Both the position numbers and the translations under genes were made by a program. A stretch of 28,561 bases of DNA from a virus, in the IMG/VR virus record IMGVR_UViG_3300042114_000039, positions 1-28,561 of that record, one strand, 5' to 3'. Shown here piece after piece: positions 23,286 to 28,561 of this stretch; the stretch's first letter is position 1; each line of letters begins with the position of its first letter. Below the pieces are notes generated by a model. That model was given only the letters and a program-made list of their open reading frames with translations, had not been told where the DNA came from and ran no database searches.

Positions 23286-23578
23286 CCCCAGAACGCACCG
23301 TCACTGTATATGACGGTTTCGATGTTGCGAACTACCTCCGCAATGTTTTCGCTATCTATGGTGTCCGTCTCGTCATCGATAAAGACGGTGACATCCGCCG
23401 AGTAAAAATATCCCCACTCATGGCTGATTTCAGCCTGTGGGTAAATTTTCAGAATTTCAACATTGACAGCCTGCTCGTAAGCAGACTCCGCTTCGTCTTG
23501 ATCGCGGTTCTCGTCCGCCCCGTAGAACCCGTCAAAGTCATGTTCAATTTCAATTTCAATTTTTGTATTTGTATTCAT
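23273..23578 (-). CDS. Strongly acidic small protein, own promoter
   Basis: The 101-residue product contains 25 Asp/Glu but only 4 Lys/Arg. It begins with alternating IEIEIE, has a helical Glu-rich segment, then strands (EWGYFYSADVTVFIDDE) and ends in WGNLI. No family is recognised. Acidic, compact phage proteins include DNA mimics and inhibitors of nucleic-acid-binding complexes; that role here is speculation prompted by its place right after the type IV-like operon. It has a near-consensus promoter, an inverted-repeat operator candidate, a repeat-containing leader and an AAGGAG ribosome site. Confidence 0.7.
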   Translation of the reverse strand: MNTNTKIEIEIEHDFDGFYGADENRDQDEAESAYEQAVNVEILKIYPQAEISHEWGYFYSADVTVFIDDETDTIDSENIAEVVRNIETVIYSDGAFWGNLI

Positions 23579-23593
23579 TTTATTTCTCCTTTT

Positions 23594-23626
23594 GTTTGAT
23601 TGATGTTTGATTGGTTTGTTTGATTG
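23594..23626 (-). repeat. Three direct repeats CAATCAAAC in a leader
   Basis: CAATCAAAC occurs three times (plus-strand 23594-23602, 23605-23613, 23618-23626), spaced by two and four bases, between the promoter and the ribosome site of the acidic protein gene. The stretch lacks G on the coding strand and would be unstructured RNA, so it could be a binding site for a translational regulator. Confidence 0.6.
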
Positions 23627-23634
23627 ATAGAAAT

Positions 23635-23669
23635 ATTTTACCCCTTACGCCGCGTTTTGTCAAGGGGTA
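23635..23669 (-). promoter_or_regulatory. Near-consensus promoter with operator-like inverted repeat
   Basis: On the minus strand a perfect TTGACA (23663-23658) and TAAAAT (23640-23635) are separated by exactly 17 bases. TACCCCTT and AAGGGGTA (23639-23646 and 23662-23669) form an inverted repeat that overlaps both boxes, as an operator would. The TGA stop of the Csf3-like gene overlaps the -35 box. The repeat could instead act as a weak rightward terminator, but no rightward gene needs one. Confidence 0.75.
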
Positions 23670-24394
23670 ATTTTTACAGAACCCCCGGCACGCCACCCCA
23701 GAGAAAATATATCAGGTTTCCACTGTGGACACGCCCACCCGACCAGAGACGCGGGGTCATCAAATTGCAGCCCTAATTCGACCTCTGCGCCTTGCGGGAT
23801 TGCGTGCGTGAGTTTTTCATTTTGCACGATGGTTTGAATATCGTCCCCACTCCACGCGGACACATCCCATTCTGCAATCTCACCGTAACCGATATTACGA
23901 TGTTTTCCCAGCAGACGGATGAGCGGCAACAACTGCATAATCTCATCAGCATTGCCGACACAAAAAGCCTGCCATTGTTTTGATTCGCTTTGCAGGGCTG
24001 GTTTCGGAACGCGACGATCCATCCACCGACCCACATTGGATTTAGGTTGTTTGTCGCTAAATTCAAAACGCCCTAATCGTTTATGCAAATAAACCGTATC
24101 CCTAAAAACTTTTCCAATAGGCAGAAACACGGAAGCCGCCCACAACGGAAAATCTTCCGCCGATGTCCACAATCGTTTGAGCGGAACAGGCAATTCATAC
24201 GACAAAGATTTTTCCATCTCAAATGTATTTACTCTGGCATGTTCGATAACCGCCCGCGCCAGCAAATTATCGAGATAAACAGGGTCGTACATAATGAGAC
24301 CCTGTTTCAATGTTACCGTGATGACCAGCGGTTGAAATTCCATCGCCGCGTATCGGTCTGAATAGGGTTGAAGCGCTAAAAGTTTTGTAATCAC
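23660..24394 (-). CDS. csf3: Csf3-like Cas5 subunit (type IV RAMP)
   Basis: The 244-residue protein looks like a type IV Cas5/Csf3. Its N-terminal ferredoxin-like strand (FQPLVITVTLKQGLIM, 20-35) is followed by YDPVYLDNLLARAV, and the Gly-rich RAMP loop LGKHRNIGYGEIAEWDV lies at 162-178. ASVFLPIGKVFRD and KRLGRFEFSDK complete the pattern. Csf3 caps the 5' end of the guide-bound effector. It starts with GTG at 24394, overlapping the glycosyltransferase stop, behind an AGGAG six bases away. Its TGA overlaps the -35 box of the next promoter. The assignment is from motif pattern plus the neighbouring Csf1/Csf2/CysH genes. Confidence 0.65.
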   Translation of the reverse strand: MITKLLALQPYSDRYAAMEFQPLVITVTLKQGLIMYDPVYLDNLLARAVIEHARVNTFEMEKSLSYELPVPLKRLWTSAEDFPLWAASVFLPIGKVFRDTVYLHKRLGRFEFSDKQPKSNVGRWMDRRVPKPALQSESKQWQAFCVGNADEIMQLLPLIRLLGKHRNIGYGEIAEWDVSAWSGDDIQTIVQNEKLTHAIPQGAEVELGLQFDDPASLVGWACPQWKPDIFSLGWRAGGSVKITP

Positions 24395-25065
24395 ATTTTT
24401 CTCCTGTTCTCATTATGGAGTTTGGTTAGTTCTAACAAAGGTTTTATGTTTTTTATATTTTCAATTCCGCCTTTACTAATACATGGTTCGCCAGTCACAA
24501 AATATTTACCTGGCACACATGGGTAAAACGCATCCGCGCCAAATGATTTAAGAACTTCAAACATTCCTCCGCTTCTTGTATCAACATCATGGTATCCATA
24601 AGAAAAAGTTGAACGGTAATTATTAAAACCAGATTTATAGACGTTAGCAGAGAACATCACATCGTCCAAATAATCTTTGGGATAACCGCCCACAAAATCC
24701 CATGTAGATTTCTTAAACAATAATCCAGCTCCTATCCAGCAAAGTTTTACGGGTTTCAATTCTCGTTTTTCGGTTTTTTTCATGCCGCGCATTATACGGG
24801 TCGTTTGAATACATCCCCAATTCCCAGAGGCAAGCGATAGCGTTTGAGACAAATTAATTTCTTCCGTGAAATAACAATCATCGTCAATACTAAAAACAAT
24901 ATCATCGTCAGCGCACTGAGCGACCCCGATATTTCTGGCATTGGCTGTTGGTCGTTCATTTCGCACAACAACAATTTTGTCATGTTCAACAAAATTCAGC
25001 GTTGACAAACATCTGTCTAATAAATCTTCTCTATTCCATGTTGGAATAACAATTGTTATTTTCAT
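24391..25065 (-). CDS. GT2-family glycosyltransferase inside the effector operon
   Basis: The 224-residue enzyme has a GT-A fold: KITIVIPTWNREDLLDRCL at the N-terminus (nucleotide-sugar binding), ANARNIGVA at 41-49, a metal-binding IDDDCYF at 60-66, GAGLLFKKSTWDFVGGYP at 112-129, and an acidic DYLDDVMFSANVYKSGF segment at 131-147 with the likely catalytic Asp. His159 may help bind metal. It is soluble; no membrane segment is seen. It overlaps both cysH (ATGA) and csf3 (GTGA). It could modify a nucleic acid or protein linked to the effector, or be an unrelated phage gene caught in the operon. The sugar donor is unknown. Its DNA looks AT-rich beside csf2. Confidence 0.8.
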   Translation of the reverse strand: MKITIVIPTWNREDLLDRCLSTLNFVEHDKIVVVRNERPTANARNIGVAQCADDDIVFSIDDDCYFTEEINLSQTLSLASGNWGCIQTTRIMRGMKKTEKRELKPVKLCWIGAGLLFKKSTWDFVGGYPKDYLDDVMFSANVYKSGFNNYRSTFSYGYHDVDTRSGGMFEVLKSFGADAFYPCVPGKYFVTGEPCISKGGIENIKNIKPLLELTKLHNENRRKM

Positions 25066-25796
25066 GTGTAATTACTCGCATCAGGAAATCGTTGAAGTAA
25101 AACAGAAAACAAATCAGGGTAATTGATTCTAAGCCACGCCCATCGTCCATACCGCCGCGCGGTCTCACCTGCCCAATATGAAATTCGTTGCCATTCACGC
25201 GGCAGTTCCCACATTTTGTCGTATGTTTTGCAATAATCAATTCCATTGCTAAAAATATACGCCCAAACATCATCATACGACCAATCTGCTATCGGCTGAC
25301 ACGTGTAAGCACCATAACCATTGTGATAATAAACCGCTCCATGAACTTTGAAATTCATAAACCGCCCCCTGTTTTCGTCTGCCCGCAAGCCAACAACCTG
25401 ACCGTCATATCCCATAGAAACTAATTGTTTTACAGGATATGTAACAGTAGTCCGCATGGTTTCATTTTCTAATTCACGTCCGCCATGCACACCGCCCATG
25501 CGCTCCAACGTATCTAAGAAATCTTCCTGCGCTGGAAACTTCTCAGCGTTCGGAGTATTTTCTAATAATTGGTACGCCTCTGGGAACGCACAATTTGCGT
25601 CAATGTATATTGCTTTACAATTCGGGATAATTTTTCTTGTCAAATGCAATGCGACAGTAGAATCTTTTCCCATTGAAAAAGCAATATATGGATTTTTTGT
25701 TAATCGTGAAAATTCAATAATGCGCGAGAGTGCATTGTCCACTCGACGTTTATATCGAGTGGACAATGCGTGCGCCATAAATGACGCCCTATTCAT
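25062..25796 (-). CDS. cysH: CysH-like PP-loop enzyme (PAPS reductase family)
   Basis: The 244-residue protein belongs to the adenine-nucleotide alpha-hydrolase family. Its PP-loop is AFSMGKDS at 39-46. It also has VVGLRADENRGR at 134-145 and CQPIADWSYDDVWAYI at 166-181, both typical of PAPS reductase relatives. The C-terminal catalytic Cys motif (ECGxH) of true reductases is missing, so it probably activates a substrate with ATP rather than reducing PAPS; this also describes the CysH of type IV-B loci and DndC-like enzymes. The ATG at 25796 overlaps the csf2 stop (TAATG) behind AGGTG. Many phages carry stand-alone relatives, so the CRISPR link rests on the neighbours. Confidence 0.85.
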   Translation of the reverse strand: MNRASFMAHALSTRYKRRVDNALSRIIEFSRLTKNPYIAFSMGKDSTVALHLTRKIIPNCKAIYIDANCAFPEAYQLLENTPNAEKFPAQEDFLDTLERMGGVHGGRELENETMRTTVTYPVKQLVSMGYDGQVVGLRADENRGRFMNFKVHGAVYYHNGYGAYTCQPIADWSYDDVWAYIFSNGIDYCKTYDKMWELPREWQRISYWAGETARRYGRWAWLRINYPDLFSVLLQRFPDASNYT

Positions 25797-27184
25797 TATG
25801 TACACACCTGCGCAGTAGTTCCCATTTTCCCGCTGGCAATTCCCTCAACCAGTGCGTCATGGTTCGCCGTCAGATATTCGTTGTACGGTTGTGTATCGGC
25901 TTTCACGCCGTTCATCCAATCAGCATTGCACCAACCAAAACCACGCGCCGATTGTCCCGCGATAGTCGGCTGTTCGCGGAACTGCTCCACTGCCGCAAAT
26001 AATGCCGATTTCGTCAGTTCAGTTGTAAACGGATGTAGGTTCATCCGCACCATGATATTGAGTCCTTTCGTCAGCGTCTCAAAATTCCAAATCATCTGAC
26101 CGAGACCGCTCTCCGTAGCCTGACGTGTGTGGGTAACGTCATCTAACATATCGAAAATGCTCACACTCGCCAGTGGTAGATTTTCGGCAGATGTGCCTTT
26201 CAATGCGTCGGCATTCTCGCGGCACACCACCCAGCCAGCCAAAGACAAACGGCTCTCGCCTAAATCGAACGAATCGCCCACGCCGCCGAGCAGGTCTAGT
26301 AGTGGATACGTTTCGCGCATGGTCAACGCCAACTGAGCCGCATTGGATGGTTGTTTTGCGCCTGCGCGTATATTACCGCCATTGACAAATAACGCCTCCA
26401 CGCCTGCGGGAACTTTAGACAACCCCAACGATTTCACCAAATGCACCCATCCAGATTCGCGCACAATCTGATGACGTAAACTATTCGCGGTCACTGCGGG
26501 GACATCTAGCGGGAGAAACTCATGCGATTCGCCACCAACCAGAGCCGCGTCAAAATTCATCGTGACGAGTTGCTGAACTTCGGCATTGAGTTTCGCCGCG
26601 TACCAGTCATTCGTAAGTTTTCCAGTGGTATGCCATGCCCGCGCCAGCATTACCACTGAGCGATATTCGCGCACCATCAGCGAGAGAATGTCTTGTTGTA
26701 ATCCGCGCGGCAGTGCGTAGAATGCCAATAGGCTGGAATCATTATCCCCGCCGTGAACAGGTAAGCGCAAATCGTGACACAGTTTTGACCAGAACCCGCG
26801 CAACGAAAATGAACGCGTCGCCGCTGACCGAATGCGAGATTCAAGTTTTTCGTATCTATCCATACCTGAGAACACGCCCACGCCATCGCGTGAGTTATAA
26901 ATATCCAATAGCAAACGAATCAATGCACCTGCCGAAAATTCGGTGAATGAGGATTGCTCGAAAATTGGCTGGAGTTCAATCGGTACTGGATTGGATTTAC
27001 AAAATACCTCCACGCGTTCCTGCGACAGTTGATAGGCGGCGACATCGCGCTGGACAATCTGTGTTTGACGGTTGAAAGTTAACGTATTTGAGCCGTCGCC
27101 CGTTGCGGGGTCGTGGTGGCTCACCTGTGTTGTGAATCTCAGCAACAAATCAAAAGAGTTCTGGTTGTTCGGTTTGATTTTCAT
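25796..27184 (-). CDS. csf2: Csf2-like Cas7 backbone protein, enlarged
   Basis: The 462-residue protein resembles type IV Cas7 (Csf2), which polymerises along the guide RNA. A first RAMP strand FDLLLRFTTQVSHHD (11-25) is followed by a helical region (about 70-215), then the family core DVPAVTANSLRHQIVRESGW (227-246), VEALFVNGGNIRAGA (262-276), the segment DLLGGVGDSFDLGESRLSLA (297-316), and a late strand with NIMVRMNLHPFTTE (376-389) and Gly-rich AGQSARGFGW (409-418). As far as I recall, Csf2 proteins are nearer 340 residues; the helical insertion makes this one longer. The ATG at 27184 lies inside csf1 behind AGGA; the 51 codons further upstream are csf1 in another frame. Confidence 0.7.
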   Translation of the reverse strand: MKIKPNNQNSFDLLLRFTTQVSHHDPATGDGSNTLTFNRQTQIVQRDVAAYQLSQERVEVFCKSNPVPIELQPIFEQSSFTEFSAGALIRLLLDIYNSRDGVGVFSGMDRYEKLESRIRSAATRSFSLRGFWSKLCHDLRLPVHGGDNDSSLLAFYALPRGLQQDILSLMVREYRSVVMLARAWHTTGKLTNDWYAAKLNAEVQQLVTMNFDAALVGGESHEFLPLDVPAVTANSLRHQIVRESGWVHLVKSLGLSKVPAGVEALFVNGGNIRAGAKQPSNAAQLALTMRETYPLLDLLGGVGDSFDLGESRLSLAGWVVCRENADALKGTSAENLPLASVSIFDMLDDVTHTRQATESGLGQMIWNFETLTKGLNIMVRMNLHPFTTELTKSALFAAVEQFREQPTIAGQSARGFGWCNADWMNGVKADTQPYNEYLTANHDALVEGIASGKMGTTAQVCT

Positions 27185-28085
27185 TTTCGATTTCCTTTTT
27201 TTGAGATATGAGTACCGCCATCGCAAATTCTGTTTTCTCACGAAGCGGTTTGAGTTGGTTATCCAAATCAATGACCTGGCGTATTCCAAGCAACTGCACC
27301 CGCGACCATTCACGGAGCAGTGAGTAACGAATACCATTTTTAGAAAAACCCATCGAATAGATATTCTCTACAACGTCCAGTATTTCTAATAGCACAGCCC
27401 AATCAATAACCTGCACCGATGACAGCCCGTTATCAGACACATCGTAAATCATAACTGGTGTCGCGCTTCCCAACACTCCTATTCTGGCTTTATGCCAGAC
27501 ACGTTTTTTCACATCAGTTGTAAGAATCATCAAAACAGGTTCGCCACGTTTTGTAATCCACAACTGACGAACCAAATCAGACCAACAAGGGCGCGCCCCT
27601 GTTTTATCTCGCGCAATCAACGGGTGATAATGCGTGCCATCAGAAAAGATAATGCGCGAACCTAAATTCCACGTCCCTTTGATAGCCCTCGCCGCCGAGT
27701 CTGACACATAACCATTCGTTCCATTCGGCAATAAATCTAAATACTCACCCGCCGTATTTGGGACAACATCCCAAATTGGATACCCATGCGTGATGCGCAA
27801 CCCAGTAATCGCGCAATTTGCAGTAACTGGTTTCGGCGGCACATCCAATGGTGGAATTTTCAATCCGCTGACCAAATATTCTGTAACTGTCATAAGACTC
27901 CTCTCAGGTGATAAAAACGCTGGAAACAATTTCCAGCCATCACTATACAACAAAAACCCTTTTTGTTCCATCTCGTAAATTTTTCGATGAACATCAAAAC
28001 GGCGCAAACCCAATTGACGCGCAATTTGCGCTTGTGTTTGTCCTGGATTTTTTACGAGATGGAACCACACACGAGAAAGATTCAT
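27150..28085 (-). CDS. csf1: Csf1-like protein with N-terminal winged helix
   Basis: The 311-residue protein has a winged helix-turn-helix at 1-55 (TQAQIARQLGLRRFDVHRKI, then a wing before LLYSDGWKLFP). A core resembling type IV Csf1 follows: PVTANCAITGLRITHGYPIW (86-105), YLDLLPNGTNGYVSDSAARA (115-134), PCWSDLVRQLW (166-176), VLMILTTDVKKRVW (184-197) and WAVLLEILDVVENIYSMGF (229-247). Csf1 is the type IV large-subunit equivalent and usually has a four-Cys zinc site; here only Cys91 and Cys167 are obvious, so the site is probably lost. The start follows the upstream stop by one base (TAGgATG). The winged helix could autoregulate the operon or bind DNA targets. Assignment leans on gene context. 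Confidence 0.55.
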   Translation of the reverse strand: MNLSRVWFHLVKNPGQTQAQIARQLGLRRFDVHRKIYEMEQKGFLLYSDGWKLFPAFLSPERSLMTVTEYLVSGLKIPPLDVPPKPVTANCAITGLRITHGYPIWDVVPNTAGEYLDLLPNGTNGYVSDSAARAIKGTWNLGSRIIFSDGTHYHPLIARDKTGARPCWSDLVRQLWITKRGEPVLMILTTDVKKRVWHKARIGVLGSATPVMIYDVSDNGLSSVQVIDWAVLLEILDVVENIYSMGFSKNGIRYSLLREWSRVQLLGIRQVIDLDNQLKPLREKTEFAMAVLISQKKEIENENQTEQPELF

Positions 28086-28086
28086 C

Positions 28087-28470
28087 CTAATAACGGTTTA
28101 CTTGCGTTCTCGCGTGCGGCTTCGAGGATTTCACGCAAAACCGTTGGGCGGCTCTCGCCCAACAGTTTTGCGTGAACGGTTTTTGGTCACGCTCTCCCTC
28201 AACCAGTTTTATAAGCGTGCTTTCACCAATCAAATCTTCAATCGGCGTTTCATCGAGTTCTACTGGCGTAATTTTGCCCGGAATAGAATCAAGCGCGGCT
28301 TGACCCCGTTCGCTAACGTGAATGGTGCGCCCCTGCGCTACGGCTTCCGCCCATGATATGCCTTCTTTTTGTCCGTGCTCATTGTTCGCTTCATTGGCAG
28401 CACTTTGGAGCGCGAATCCGTTGCACATCAATTTACCATTTTCAATTGTTGCTGAATAAATTTTATTCAT
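28087..28470 (-). CDS. Small unknown protein, first gene of effector operon
   Basis: The 127-residue product is not recognised. It begins MNKIYSATIENGKLMCNGFA, has a helical centre (GISWAEAVAQGRTIHVSERG), an acidic stretch (VELDETPIEDLIGE), and a basic tail whose codons form the hairpin at 28132-28174. The ATG at 28470 has an ideal AAGGAG site; the longer frame upstream is not needed. It stops one base before csf1, so it is co-translated with it. It could be a regulator, a missing small subunit or an unrelated gene. The odd composition of the last 30 residues suggests that this end was altered by insertion of the palindrome. Confidence 0.6.
   Translation of the reverse strand: MNKIYSATIENGKLMCNGFALQSAANEANNEHGQKEGISWAEAVAQGRTIHVSERGQAALDSIPGKITPVELDETPIEDLIGESTLIKLVEGERDQKPFTQNCWARAAQRFCVKSSKPHARTQVNRY
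28132..28174 (-). repeat. 19-base imperfect palindrome before csf1
   Basis: CACGCAAAACCGTTGGGCG and CGCCCAACAGTTTTGCGTG pair at 18 of 19 positions around a five-base loop. It lies in the 3' end of the small gene, 47 bases before the csf1 start. No T tract follows on the minus strand. It could be an RNA processing site, an operator for the winged-helix Csf1 or a recombination scar. Confidence 0.75.
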
Positions 28471-28561
28471 AATATTCTCCTTATTACTTAGAGTTTGCGC
28501 CAGTGGTTGGCGTATAAAGTCCACAGCGGACATAACGCCCTCGCACCCCAAACATTTAGGA

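Larger units (their letters stand above)
23660..28470 (-). other. Type IV-B-like CRISPR effector operon on a phage
   Basis: Six genes in one direction (small unknown, csf1-like, csf2-like, cysH-like, GT2, csf3-like) overlap or are separated by one base throughout, so they form one translationally coupled unit. Type IV-B loci are known to combine Csf1, Csf2 (Cas7), Csf3 (Cas5) and a CysH-like enzyme without a CRISPR array. Here no array, Cas6, DinG, Cas1 or Cas2 is visible. A glycosyltransferase replaces the usual direct junction to csf3. The promoter must lie beyond 28470. The DNA from 24391 to 25796 looks AT-richer than its flanks. Confidence 0.65.

Noticed and set aside
23594-23626. Short direct repeats as a CRISPR array
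   Set aside because: Repeat units are nine bases with spacers of two and four bases, far too short for repeats and spacers.
27936-27960. Sequence similar to the ParB-gene promoter/terminator arm at 23101-23124
   Set aside because: It lies inside well-supported csf1 coding sequence and the TATAAT is changed to TATAGT; probably chance.

Overview
The window is most of a tailed, HK97-fold siphovirus-like phage or prophage, with one exceptional accessory module at its right end. Nearly every gene starts at a Shine-Dalgarno sequence or overlaps its neighbour by 1-4 bases, so the host is a bacterium. Base composition is about balanced by eye. I cannot name the host; a member of a poorly sampled phylum is possible but unproven. 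No integrase, lysis gene, tRNA or CRISPR array is visible.

Left end (1-2331, minus strand): replication-related genes. These are a DnaD-type winged-helix replication protein, a helicase-loader-like protein, two small unknowns and a truncated helix-turn-helix protein. A 387-base divergent region (2332-2718) holds promoters, a short terminated transcript unit and a leader hairpin. Rightward (2719-6416) lies a recombination operon: a Sak4-like RecA-fold ATPase, a single-stranded DNA-binding protein, small unknowns, and a chimera of an RNA-ligase N-terminus with a DNA-methyltransferase C-terminus. A bidirectional terminator (6418-6450) separates it from the late genes converging from the right.

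Late genes (23099 down to 6454, minus strand): ParB-like protein, C5 DNA methyltransferase, small-terminase candidate, large terminase, portal, MuF-type head protein, gp10-like neck protein, a prohead protease fused to the major capsid protein with its own promoter and structured leader, connector, tail terminator candidate, tail tube, tail-assembly chaperone with a -1 frameshift site, tape measure, tail tip proteins, hub, fibre and an XkdX-like microprotein.

Right end (28470 down to 23660, minus strand): a six-gene, tightly coupled operon whose products look like a type IV-B-related CRISPR effector: a small unknown, a Csf1-like protein with an N-terminal winged helix, an enlarged Csf2/Cas7, a CysH-like PP-loop enzyme, a GT2 glycosyltransferase, and Csf3/Cas5. 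It has no array, Cas6, DinG or adaptation genes in the window. Type IV-B systems are known to lack arrays and to carry cysH. The glycosyltransferase between cysH and csf3, the winged-helix Csf1, the large helical insertion in Csf2 and the phage location are the unusual parts. A strongly acidic small protein with its own promoter follows the operon.
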